From NCBI GenBank assembly GCA_011799875.1, contig CM022298.1, positions 196,158,076 to 196,222,075 on the forward strand: DNA of 64,000 nucleotides. The letters are read 5' to 3'. The notes beneath the pieces were generated by a model, which was not told the origin of the DNA, searched no databases, and saw only the letters and a program-made list of their open reading frames with translations. The position numbers and the translations under genes were made by a program. Shown here piece after piece: positions 11,965 to 22,969 of this stretch. Origin of the DNA: Thinopyrum elongatum (taxonomy: Eukaryota; Streptophyta; Magnoliopsida; Poales; Poaceae). Each line of letters opens with the position of its first letter. Within the stretch, counting starts at the first letter, position 1.

Positions 11965-12480
11965 TTTTAGTTCTACGTCCAAAGTAATTTTTTACATGTT
12001 ATGAAAAAGAGAATTAAGAAACTAAACTTGCTATGGTGAATTACTAAAATTTGTCATGATCCATCAACATAATTTTGACATGGTTCATAATTAAAGAGAA
12101 AATCCGTCGTCAATTACTTTAAAAATGCATGGTGGATGACTCAAATTTGCCATGAACCATAAACTAAAATTGGCATGATGAATTACTAAAATTTGCCATG
12201 ATACATGCACTAAAATTTGCCATGGTTCATAAAAAAAAATATTTTTCATGGTCAACATATTAGAATTGCCATGGTCAAAATACTAAAATTGCCATGAACT
12301 ATAAACTAAAATTGTCATGATCAATAAACTAAATTTGCCATGATGAATTACTAAAAATTGCCATGATCCATGAATTAAATTTACCGTGGTCAATTACAAA
12401 AAATTGTCATGGTCAATTAATAAAATTTGCCGTGAAAAGTAGTTGAAATACAATGGTATCTTTAAATCTAGAAAAAAAAC
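11965..12480. repeat. Degenerate tandem repeat core of the foldback element
   Basis: The motif ACTAAAATTTGCCATG and its variants recur about every 25-35 bp (around 12050, 12140, 12190, 12215, 12265, 12330 and 12420). This repeated core lies exactly between the two inverted arms and seems to belong to the same element. Confidence 0.6.
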
Positions 12481-12944
12481 TAGATGAAACATGTCATAGC
12501 AACTTTAGTATAAATACTATGAAAACTTTAGTGTAAACATCATGACAACTTTTGGCCAAAAAAAGTCGTCGAAACATATCAATATAGGATCTAATTTTGA
12601 AAATCTCGTCGAGATAGATTTAATGATGAAAACGGAATTTTAATTGGATTTTTTATTTATGAGATAAAACAGTTTTAAGTCCGAAAAACCAAAACGATTC
12701 CGCTGATGTCATCTATTTGATGCGGCAAGATGGATGATAATTGAGGCATTTGGACCATGTTGCTTCGTGTCACACGTGTGGCACTTATCATTTAGGATAA
12801 AAAAACTCAATGACGTGTGACACCGCGGTGGCGGCTACATCAGTCGCCAGGATCACGAGGACATGTTTTTCTTTTTGAGGAATAAAATACGAGGACATGG
12901 GGTGACACGTCGATACTAAACAACATGGAAATTGTCATGATGTA

Positions 12945-13810
12945 TAACCCGCGTCACCTTGTTGGTTGTATGGTCCGGGCTAGGCCCAGCGCACGAGCGT
13001 GCCACCCGCGAATCATGGGTGCCCCTATGTCTCGCTGTAAGCGAGACAGAGGGCAGCCTCTCGCGTCGGGGGAGCTCTACATGGGCCGCGGCCTAGCCAT
13101 GCATGAAGCTCTAGCCTCCTTTTTCTGTTTTTTTTCTTTCTGTTCTCTGTTTTCAGTTTTCCTTTTTTTGTTTACTTTTGTTTATACTTTAAAATATTCT
13201 AAATATATATATTAGAAAAAACACTCTACAAAACATTTGAAAAATGTTGAACTAGTATTTAAAAAATGTTGAATAAGTATTAAAAAATATTGAACAAGAA
13301 TTTGCAAAGTGTTGAACAAGTATTCAAAAATGTCGAATAAGTTTTAAAAATGTTGACCAAGTACTTAAAAAAATATTGAATGAGTATTAAAAAATGTTGA
13401 ACAAGTACTTGAAAAAATGTTGAACAAGTATTTAAAAAGTGTTGAATATAATAAAAAATATTGAAAAAATATTTGAAAATGTTGAATAATTATTAAAATA
13501 TTGAACGAGTATTTGAAAAAAATGTTGAATAGGTATTAAAAAATGTTGAAGGAGTATTTGAAAAATGTTGAACAAGTATTTGAAAATATTGAATAAGTAT
13601 TAAAATGTTAAACAAGTATTTGTAAAATGTTGAATAAGCGTTCAGACAATGAAAAAATGAAGAAAAACGGAGAAGAAAAAATGAAGAAACAAAAGCAAAA
13701 AAATGAAGAAGAATAGAGAAGAAAAAAGAGGAGAAAAATGGCACGTCTCGCTTCAAGTGGGTCGCGCCCTTCCTATTATCACGAATTGTTGGCACCGCGC
13801 AGTGGCTAGT
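12945..13810. repeat. Non-coding element with AT-rich tandem repeat array
   Basis: The left part is GC-rich and contains a small perfect stem, GTCTCGC-TGTAA-GCGAGAC, near 13029-13048. From about 13225 to 13640 the word TGTTGAA(C/T)AAGTATT recurs roughly every 20-24 bp with many variants. A GAAGAAA-rich stretch and a second GTCTCGCTT motif (13745) follow. No protein is supported. A non-autonomous DNA element is likely, but I cannot place its ends. Confidence 0.45.
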
Positions 13811-13831
13811 CGCGCGTCATATGTTTGCGGC

Positions 13832-13853
13832 CACCAGGGATCGATCCCTGGTG
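13832..13853. repeat. Perfect 22-bp palindrome
   Basis: CACCAGGGATC is followed directly by its reverse complement, centred on the middle of an ATCGAT. It lies between the AT-rich array and the GC-rich TIR element. It could mark an element end or be a cruciform-prone site. Confidence 0.7.
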
Positions 13854-13939
13854 CTCCCATGTAGCATCGCTTAATGCAATAAATAGTTGTCGCGGCGAAT
13901 CATCGGTACAAAAAAGAAAACGACCGCTGCTTGCTGCCA

Positions 13940-15240
13940 AACCGGAGTCCCCAAGCGCGCCCGTTTGGAGGGGCTGCCTGGTCAGTGCCCAGACAAAATT
14001 TGGCCTTCCGACCGGGCTGTACACACCCAACCCAAATGCCCGGACTGATCGCCATTCCTCATAACTGTCCCAGTATGGAGAGGCCCGAACGCCAATGTCA
14101 CGTCCCTCCGACCTGGTATGGCCCACGCCGGCCCCACCACCCTCCCCACAAATAGTAAATCCGACCGAAACCCTAGTCCCAAACGCCACTCCGCTCACTT
14201 CCTACTCTCTCCGCTCCCCTCCGTCCCCTCCCATTCCAATCTTTGATCCCCCCCTCTCCCCACCACCATGGCTGGCTCCGGCTCCGACAACATTAACTGA
14301 GTGGGGTTCGCCACCAGGAACTCGTCGAGTGCGTCCAACGAGGAGCTCTCGCTCCGCATTGCGCTCCGCCGCTCAAGGATGGACCACGGCAGGAGCTCCT
14401 CCTCGACAGTCGTGAACTCTTTCGTCGTAGCAGGAGGACATCGCCGTGCCCGCTCTCTGCCATCAACAGCGAGGCGAGAGCGCGAGCACCGGTGCCCGAC
14501 TCCACCAGCTCCGGCCCCTACGGGTAGCCAATGGGTGCTGGTGCCTGCACCACCTAGCCCACTGGCGCGTGAGCTGCAGCCAGTGATGGTTTGTCGTGCC
14601 TACCGCATGGCATGGAGGGCGGCGTTGGGCAGAGTGAGGCACGGTTGCAGGTCGTCTAGATCCGCACCGGAGCCGCTGGCGCTTGACGAAGACGACGATG
14701 CGATGCTCCTCCTAGCTATCCGCCGGTCCTATACCTCAGCGGCTCTTCGTCACGCGCTCGACGAGTCGGCCAAGGTGACGTGGACGAAGAAGGCGGCGGG
14801 GGAGAGCCACGCCGTGCGGTGCTTTGTGGGGTTCCTCTTGTCGTCCTCCGGCTCCAACGACAGCGGGTCTACGATGGACGACGATGACCAGCCACCGACC
14901 GCGGATGCTTACTCCGCGAAGAGCCGCCGAGACTCCAAGGGGAAGCGACTGGCGAGGGAGTGGTGAACTCCGACCACCCCCGTATGAATTAAATTCAGTT
15001 TTTATGTTTTAGTTAGCTATGATCGGTATTTTGTATGAACTGTGTGGATGCCCGACCTCGGAATTGCTATGTCACATCGTATTTGCTATGGTCGCTGTCC
15101 TTTGCATGCGTTTATATGAAATAGAGTAGCCGAATTTGACATGTGTGGTTGTGGACGGTGAGAAAAGACAACTGTCTGGGCAGCCAGCAGGGGTGCCAGG
15201 ACGCACCCGCGGGCGTTTGGGGGCACATTTTGGGTATTAC
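13940..15240. mobile_element. Putative TIR element carrying a gene-like ORF
   Basis: The left flank of the ORF (13950-14005) and the right flank (15170-15230) are imperfect inverted copies. The left side has GCGCCCGTTTGG and GTGCCCAGACAAAA. The right side has TGTCTGGGCAGC and GCGGGCGTTTGGGGGC in the opposite sense. Between them lies a GC-rich segment with a TATA-less, C-rich leader and an ORF. I could not define a target duplication. The reading is an element that carries or has captured coding sequence. Confidence 0.45.
14268..14966 (+). pseudogene. Unrecognised Ser/Arg-rich ORF with early stop
   Basis: An ATG in good context (ACCACCATGG) at 14268 opens MAGSGSDNIN, followed by TGA at 14298-14300. 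The same frame then runs on to 14966, for 232 codons plus the terminal stop. It contains SSASNEELSLRIALRRS, a Pro/Ser-rich stretch, an acidic patch (LDEDDDAM, near 14682) and a basic C-terminus (SRRDSKGKRLAREW). A single base change (TGG to TGA) would explain the early stop. I do not recognise a domain. Downstream starts could still give a shorter protein. The inverted flanks suggest it travels with a DNA element. Confidence 0.5.
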
Positions 15241-15257
15241 AGTTGTAGATGTTCTAA

Positions 15258-15609
15258 GGGCATCTCCAACGGCAATCATTAAAGGGACGTCATCAAATGT
15301 CTGTGGACAGTTGGACGGGCACTAGCCAACTAACCATATCCATCAAATGTCCATCTCTTATTCAAGAAGAGAGGGGAGAGAAGGAAGGGATAAGGAAAAG
15401 TGGATTTGTGGTGGGGTTCGAGGGTGAGTTGATGGTGTCAGCGGATGTCCGTATTCCCACAGAACTCCCCTGAGTTTAGGAATGGTTCGTGGAATTTCGC
15501 ACATCTGGACCAGTCCGCAGAAATTTGATGAATAACGTTGGATGACTACATGAGTCCAGATCGTCCTGTCACAGCATGTAAAGATTTGGTGACCCCGTTG
15601 GAAATGCCC
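15258..15609. mobile_element. Harbinger/Tourist-type MITE (352 bp)
   Basis: The inverted ends GGGCATCTCCAACGG and CCGTTGGAAATGCCC are flanked on both sides by TAA (15255-15257 and 15610-15612). A 3-bp TWA duplication is the mark of PIF/Harbinger elements. At 352 bp with no ORF, it is non-autonomous. Confidence 0.82.
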
Positions 15610-15646
15610 TAAGGAGCAGACCTACAACACTAGCTAGTGCTACAGT

Positions 15647-15664
15647 ACACACACACACACACAC
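15647..15664. repeat. (AC)9 microsatellite
   Basis: A simple AC dinucleotide run directly follows the Harbinger MITE. It is a possible length-polymorphic marker. Confidence 0.9.
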
Positions 15665-17135
15665 GCAGGTTTGTTGTTTTTCTTTTTTGACCTTTTTAAT
15701 ATACATTTTATCTAACTAATTATACAAACAAGTTCATGAATTTTCAAATTGTTTGTGAATTTTATAAAGATGTTCATGAATTAAAAAAATCATGAATCTA
15801 AAAAAATGTTCTGAATTTAGTAAGTGTCAACAAAGTAAGAAAATGTTCTTCAAATTTGTAAATTGAAACTCAATTTGACTTTTTCATGAATTCATACAAA
15901 ACCTGAATTTGAAAAACTGTTCACGGATTTAAAATATTGTTTGCGGTTTTTTAAATTTTTTAGAAAATGTTAGTGAATTAAAAAATGTCCACAATCAAAA
16001 ACAATTCGTGAATTTGAATAAAAATGTTCTTGATTCAAAATAATTTCGAGAATTTGAAAAATTATCATAAATTCTAAGAATGTTTGCAAATTATTATTTT
16101 TTGCTAATTTAAAACTGTTCATGAATTTGACAAATGTTTCCGACTTCAAAATGTTAGCAAAATTGAAATAGTATTCATGATCTGGAAATTGTTCTAGAAT
16201 TTCGCAAAAAAATGGAAATTGTTCTAGAATTTTTGAAAAATTTCATGAATTCGGAAAATATTCGCGAATTGGGAAAAAATATTGTGAATTCATTGAATTT
16301 AAAAATGATCATGTATTAGAAAAATATTCATAAATTTAAACGGCTGAGGCCTATGAGCACTTCAGTTCCTAATGAGTCGGCCAAGTTCCGACGCTAGTGT
16401 GTGATCGCAATGAATATTTATTGCTATAAGCAATATTATATCATTTGCAGGTAAGAAGGGGCAAATCCTATTTGACACATTCTGCGCCAAATAGATAACC
16501 TTTCGCACAGAGGAGTGAAGCGAATCGCTCGGGGTGGACCGGCCCATTTAGCTAGCATACAGAGTGTAAGGATTTTGCGAAACTTTTCTTGTAGGGTTTT
16601 TGCCGGCTTTGGAACCTTTCAGAAGGTTTCTACCATTTTTCTGATTTTTTTTTTCTTTTACTAGGACTTTTATTTTCCCCCTTTTTCAATTTTTTTCAAA
16701 AATATCCGTGTCAAAAATATGTTCTTATTTGTACAAAAATGTTCGAACATCTAAACAAGGATTTTTGGAAATTGATTCGCTTTTAGAAAAATGTTCATCT
16801 TTTCCAAGAAATATTCCAAAGTTTTAAAATTGTTAACGAATTTTTATGTTAATAAAACTTGTAAAAAATCTTCAGGTTTTCCAATAAATGCTCACATTTT
16901 CAAATAACATTATGTAATTTTCTAAAAATGTTCACTTATCAAAAAAAAATATTTTCAAATGAATATAACAGCGGCCTAAAATAAATGCTAGGTAAAAGTT
17001 GGACCCGACGGTATCTTGCGAACGCGCCAGATCGGGGACGCCCCTGTGCGAAACAGAGCTATCTTGCAATGAAGAGCATCAAACAGGATTCTATAATGAC
17101 GCACTTTGCGCCAAATTGCTGACCGAAATCAGTTG
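15665..17135. repeat. AT-rich degenerate repeats and element fragments, no gene
   Basis: From 15700 to 16340 the words GTTCATGAATTT and AAAATGTTC recur irregularly. 16420-16530 and 17080-17130 share a motif around TGCGCCAAAT (near 16481 and 17108) in direct orientation, suggesting two related fragments. 16620-16980 is again AT-rich. No coding frame is supported. Confidence 0.45.
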
Positions 17136-17789
17136 TTAGGGGTACCCTTTTGCAAAGGTCGCTCCCACCCTCTCTGGCGGTGACAACTGGTGCACATGTG
17201 CACCACTTGTCGCAACCTGATAGTTTTGCCCTTTTCTCGTAGATTCGTTTTTCTAGAATATTTTATCTTTTAAACCATGCGTTCAAATCACGAACCTTTT
17301 CACCGTTGGATTTTCGCGTCGAGAGCTTCGAAATTAGATCTCATGTTAATAGGTTTCGATGATTTTTGTGGAAAGATAAAACTGAATAAAAAACAACCAT
17401 CAAAAGAAAAAAAGAAGCCGGAAGTACGGTTGTGCTTTTCACATTTTTAGGGAAGCGCAACTGTGCTTTTTCCCTTTTCGAGAAGCACGCACGAAACCAC
17501 AGACTATGCTTTTCCATTTCCGTTCTCGTGTAAGCACACTCTGTGCCTTTTCCCTTCTCGAGAAGTAAAGGTTGTGCTGTCTCGTGGCAGCACATTTTTT
17601 CGCCAAAACCTAGGAAACCAAGCAAAAGCCAGAAGAACAAAAAAACGACAAACTTGCAAAAAAAATCAAAATCCCACGGGCGCGTCCAGAGCGCGACACG
17701 TAGCGAGTGTTGAGTGCATCACTTGCATGCTCAGCTCCCAAGCACAAGAAAGTGACCTCTGTGGGAGCCCTCCAAGGGGTAACCCCTAA
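17136..17789. mobile_element. Small TIR element, Mutator-like or foldback
   Basis: The left end TTAGGGGTACCC with nearby GTCGCTCCCACC matches the reverse complement of the right end GGTGGGAGCC-type sequence and GGGGTAACCCCTAA. The interior (about 17450-17590) repeats an AAGCACA...TGTGCTTTTCCCTT...GAGAAGC unit with hairpin potential. No transposase is seen. A target duplication is not convincing. Confidence 0.5.
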
Positions 17790-18389
17790 TTAGTTGCTCC
17801 CATTGTTCACCTCCCGCACAGGTGGCACTCAGGCGGGTCGGCCCTTTATCCCTAACTATTACGGCAAGCGTTCTTGTTTTTTCCTTTGTGTTTTACTATT
17901 TCTCTATCATTTTTTTGTTTTGCAGAAAAACAAGAGATACTTATTTATTTATATAAGTGGAAAAAATAAAAAATTGAGAGCATTGTTTATAATCATGAAT
18001 ATTTCTAAAATGTTTTGTGAATATTCCTTTTTAAAAGTGAACATTGTTTTTAAAAAAATGAATATTTTTAAACGCAAACATTTTATCAAATATTTTCTAT
18101 TTTTTTTTAATGGGAGCGGTCACTTTTTTTAAGAGGTGAACATTTTTATGGTAATTTTTTTAAATGACAAAACTTCTCAAAAAACTCTGAACAATTTTTG
18201 AAAAGGGTAAAAACCTGAAAATGAAAAAAATGAAGAAAATAACTGAAAAAAGAAACTACAGAAAACAAAAAACAAAAAACTGGACCAGAACCTTCTAGAG
18301 GGTTCCTAAAACCAGAAAACGGATCCAGTAGCAGCTTATTGGAATTTATTGGGCCAGCCCATTCCTCCAGTGAGATTGTTTGACGCTTT
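17790..18389. repeat. AT-rich spacer before the second LINE
   Basis: A T-rich then A-rich sequence with irregular AACATTTTT/GAACATTGTTT words (17990-18160) and a CCTTCTAGAGGGTTCC palindrome-like motif near 18291. This resembles the interior of small non-autonomous elements. No gene. Confidence 0.4.
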
Positions 18390-18596
18390 CTTCTTAGAAG
18401 GACCTGGGGCCGGATGGGTTTCCCGCACACTTCTTCCAACGTCATTGGGACACTTGTGTTGCAGCTGTCACGAGAGCGGTCCTCGGCATAGTACGGGGGG
18501 AGGAGAGCCCTGCTTGTGTAAATGACACCTTGCTAGTGTTAATACCACAGGTATCAAACCCCACTCTGTTATCACAGTTTCGTCCTATCAGCTTAT

Positions 18597-21500
18597 TGTG
18601 GCACCCCGATCCGCATGGAACAGGGGGCCTTCGCACGTCAGCCCAGGATAACACCTGACGCACGACAGGTACATGATACAGCATTCCAGGTACACAAATA
18701 TTCATCAATTAACATGGCATAGATCATTACATCAGTGATGAATAAAATGAGTGGCATAGCTCTAAGGCTATCTAAATGGCGGCGGAAGTCTTGGTTTGGC
18801 GGCTCGACGACTCTGGCTGGGCTCCACAACTCACAGGACTGGCAAGGTTACGGTCTAGCTCGACAAGTCTCCTCCTGCAATCTGGCCACGTGCAAGGCCA
18901 GGTGAGTACTTTGAATGTACTCGCAAGACAACCAAATACACAACATCCAAACAAGCAGATGACAAAGCAAGTACCGTGCGCATGCAAGAATTTACCTCAT
19001 AACAATAACTAAGCATGGCATGAATTAACAAGGAACATGGATCAAGCTAAGCATTGACATATCATAGCATATTATAGCATGGCAATAACATAACATGACA
19101 TATCATGGCATACCCAATCATAGCATTTCATAACATAGCATGGCATGGCATAGTTGTATCGACAAAACATGGACATATGCATGAACTATGCTGGAAAGTA
19201 AACTACCATTACCTCCCGTGGAGAATGAAAATAGTATACTATTCATCAATCACTTACTCTGCCACTGCCCCTCTGGGCCAACTCATGACTCATCGAGATC
19301 TCATCTCGTGATCATGCTCGAAACAACTCCGTGACATCTTGCGACTATCTCATAGTTCAAGTCACCACATTCTTTATAGCACATTATTTATCAAACTAGT
19401 TATATCAGGTTTATCCTCCATTTCGACCAAGACCCGATAGTGTGACCTAGTACGAACTGTGACCATATCCGAGGACGCGGCTATCGATAGTTTATACACT
19501 CTGCAGAGGTTAGCACACTGTACCCACACCACAGAACCCATGGCCTCGTGCTCCCATTCGGGTGGACCAACGGCGTTCCGACGAAACCGATCTATTGCAT
19601 GACACTCTCCCGGCCACTCCGACCAACTCCCCTTTGGGCTAAGTCATGGGTGGCCCCGATGCCACTCTGGATATCCAATGGCCACCCTCGTGGCAAAACA
19701 AAACGGTCCCAAACGGGGACATGAGCTCAATACCAAACACGGGCACACAAGGTTATTGCCGCCTACCGGGCCAGGGTAGCGCGCGCACATAACCTTCCCT
19801 AGTTGGAGGCACCGGTGAGAGGCATGACAATAGATCACATTAAGGCCTTCCCATAAAGGCAAATGTGGCTGCACTGAAAAAGCTCGGTTCGATGGCACTA
19901 TGACTTGATCCCATCAATGACGGAGGAGGTTTGTTATTATTAAGTCATGTTATTATCCTTTCCATCACCATCAACATTATGAGCATGATTAACGTGAATG
20001 CATCAACGAGCATGTAACATACAAATGCATTAACAATCATATAATACCGAGCTGCTTAAGTGAACAGTTATGACATATGAGGCAAGGCAATACATGATAC
20101 AAACATGCCAACAATGTAACATAATCATAATAGCATTGATAAACATGGCATGAGACTAAATCAAAGTATCAACATGATATTATCAATAAAAGTATTCTAG
20201 CTAACAGGGCAAAAGATATCATGAAGTAAAGGCATGACATGGCAAGCAATATCAACATATAGCATAGCTGATATAACTGCAGACGGAAACATGATAAGAA
20301 TATACTGCAGCTACACACACACACAAGGTGCAAGCAAAGTCAACATGCAAGTCTGGGGCTCATGATAAGAGGTTGGCTTGCCTGGGGGTCGATGAATACT
20401 CCGGGAAGAAGTGCGATTACCTCACGGAATAATTTGCCAGAAAAAGATTCCCTCTCAGAGGGGCTGGATATAGGGCAAGGGTAAAATGGGTATTTTCAGA
20501 ATGTGTAAACATCATGAAAATGATACTATCAGAAAGGACTCGACGAACAGAGGACGTGGGCGCTGGAATCACCTCAATCGGAGTTACGGGTCGTTCACTC
20601 TTTAGGTAGAAAAGTGGCTTAAACAGTGAACGTTCACAATCTAAGGGATTCGGCGTCGTGCTGAAAAAGAGAAAACGCATTCTGAGGCATACGTCTTTAT
20701 AATACTGAAAGCGTATTCTGAACAGAAGAAGCAGCGGAGTATGCTTTCATTAACCGAAGACGTATACACCCGAAGTGCGCTTCCACTTATCCACGTCAGC
20801 TGGCGCTTCGTGCGGCTGACAGGTGGGTCTCGCCAGATCTCTCTCTCCTCCCGCGCTGGCTTCTTCTACCTCCCGACAGGCGCCCGTGGAACAGAGAGAG
20901 GACGCCGGCGCCGGCGCTCGCCCGGACGGCTCCGGCCACCTCCGGCGGAACTGGAGGCACCGGCGGGTTCGGGAGGAAACACCGCATCCATCCAGGGGCT
21001 CCGCGCACACCAGAGAAGGTCGAGGCGGCGGCGGCTCAGGCGCCCGCGGCGGAGGCCGTCGGCCAAAGTTGTTGTTGGTGCTCCGGTCATCTCCCGACGA
21101 ACTGGCTGATGCGGAGGGGATCGCAAACGCCTTTGGAGCGCCATGGTGGTGGTGGGAGGGCGAGAAGGAGCCCGGGTGATTCGAATTTAAGGCGAGGGTG
21201 GCGACGTCGAAGGCTGTAATGGAGGGGGCTGGAGGAGCTCCGAGGCTTGGGGAAGCTGCTGGTGGCTGCGAGTGACGAGAAAGAGCTCGAGGACACGCCT
21301 AAATAGTCGCGGGGAAGACTCGAGAAGGGGGGAGAGGTGGCACGCGGTGCGGCAACGTGTCCGTGCTCCGGCGACGGACGCGGGGTCGGCAGGCGCAGCC
21401 AAAAGTGACGGGACGAGGCGGGCAAGGGAGCAGACACCGACCTGACGATCGCCAGAGGGAGTGGACAGCTCGGGAAGGCTCGAGAGCGAGACCAAACGCG

Positions 21501-22964
21501 GAGCAAATCGCGTCTGCCACTGGGCATGACCTAAGCACCGCGTAGGAGGTGACCTGAGAGGGAGAGAGGGTTCCAGGGCGACGACGACGGCACGAGGAAG
21601 GTCCTGGACATGGCGAGGTGTCGAGAGATTGAAGAAACAGACGATGAGGAGGGGTCCAACTGCCAGAGTGCGGGCACGAGCATGACATCCGCATGGTCAC
21701 CACGTGGATATGGTGTAGACACACGTTCTGGGTAGTCTTGCTATGTCTGGCGGGTAGATCGCTCCCCCAATAGATGTTGTGAGCAAAGAGACAGCACCCA
21801 GGGCGCAAGATATGACAGCACGGTGCACAAATCCAAAACAGTAGCAAATTGTTTGATGGAAAGACTAGGCAGTGCACAGCTCCATTAGGCACGGGATTTG
21901 GGTGAGAGTTGTCATCTACTAAGGTGACTAGTGTGCCAAAATATCAGCCCAAAAAGCTGAGGTTAGATGGTACTTGCTGTGCATTGTGCCCAACTGGCCA
22001 GAAACAAAGATGAGGATGCTGGGGAAAATTGGCTTAGTGGAAATAGCTGAAATTTGGTGGAGACAAATGATATAATCATGAGAGACTGCTGGAAAAGTTT
22101 TAGCTCATTTTGATCATCCATGAAGGCACTTCCTTCACAGACAAGCAATCTGAACAGAAACTTGAGAAAATTGTAGGGGACAATTGGCTTGATGAAATGG
22201 GCTGGTTCTTGGTATCCATGGGTGATTTATTAATGTTAATCACCCTGAAAAAAATCCAGCTCAAAAAGATCAAGGGGTCAAGCACTTCCTTTGCAAAAAT
22301 TTCAGATAGGGCAGAAACTTGCATTGGATCATGTGCTCAAATTATGAACTGTGAAGCATGGGTTTGGATGAAAATGGTGAATATACAGCAAGGACAAGCT
22401 CCACAAATTATTTGGTAATTTTCCTTGCTACCAAAATGGTAGTTCCTTTGGAAAATGGCAGAAATGCAATATTGGCTTAAAATAGGAAAAGACAATTTCC
22501 CTTATTTAATTATGGCCAATATTTTTAGGAGAGCTCAATATGGTCACAAAGGATATCTCCACAAGTTTTTAGGAGCTTTAGAGACAGATAGATATTTTCC
22601 TGGATTTAAATCCTTTAAATAGCAAAAAAAAGGAATTAATTTGTAATGAAAAATATTGCAAATGACTTGGCAATATTTTTGCATATCCAGGGTTTAAAGG
22701 TATAGGAGAACCTCTGGGAATATTTGGAGGATCAACAGAGCAAAGGAGATGAGGGCTCCTTTGTAATCACAAAGGCAAGATTTGAAATTCCAAATATTGG
22801 AATTAGAGTTTGAATGGGTCTTAAGGGAGTTTGAGATGATGCAAATGAGGTCCTGCCCATCATCAAAGGCAGAGGCAAGGTTTTGAAAGGTTGAAAGTTG
22901 CCTGGATTCTTAGAATCATCCAGCAAACTCCGGAGAAAGATTTTGAAAAAGAATGCTAGGTACA
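18597..22964. mobile_element. Solo-LTR-like insertion, 4368 bp
   Basis: It starts TGTGGCACCCCGATCC and ends CTAGGTACA, with a perfect 5-bp duplication CTTAT on both sides (18592-18596 and 22965-22969). Removing it restores the LINE coding frame. I see no gag or pol and no internal copy of its 5' end, so it behaves as a solo LTR of an unusually long-LTR family. A motif GGTGAGTACTTTGAATGTAC (about 18901) and a block around GCCTACCGGGCCAGGGTAGC (about 19761) recur colinearly at 63009 and 63707 in a second copy. A GC-rich block at 20820-21530 contains only accidental ORFs. Confidence 0.8.
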
Positions 22965-22969
22965 CTTAT

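Larger units (their letters stand above)
9914..12784. mobile_element. Foldback-like DNA element with long inverted arms
   Basis: Two long imperfect inverted arms flank a repetitive core. The left arm starts near CCACATGTGTGGCACGAAGC (9917) and continues after the nested LTR as AAATCCGTCGGGACAAGATC. The right arm (about 12480-12784) carries the reverse complement of both parts: GGTGCCACACGTGTG-type ends and GATCTAATTTTGAAAATCTC. Without the Angela LTR the element would be about 1.15 kb. No transposase is visible. The exact ends and target duplication are unclear because a LINE tail abuts the left end. It is Mutator-like or a non-autonomous foldback element. Confidence 0.65.

Noticed and set aside
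13225..13640. Regularly spaced repeats resembling a CRISPR array
   Set aside because: Units are degenerate and AT-rich without distinct spacers, and the context is a plant nuclear genome.
13832..13853. GATCGATCCCTGGTG as a possible tRNA T-arm
   Set aside because: It is part of a perfect palindrome, and no acceptor, D or anticodon arms can be built around it.
20741..21892. Long Arg/Pro/Ser-rich frames on both strands
   Set aside because: They sit in the GC-rich middle of the long LTR; high GC alone explains the absence of stops.
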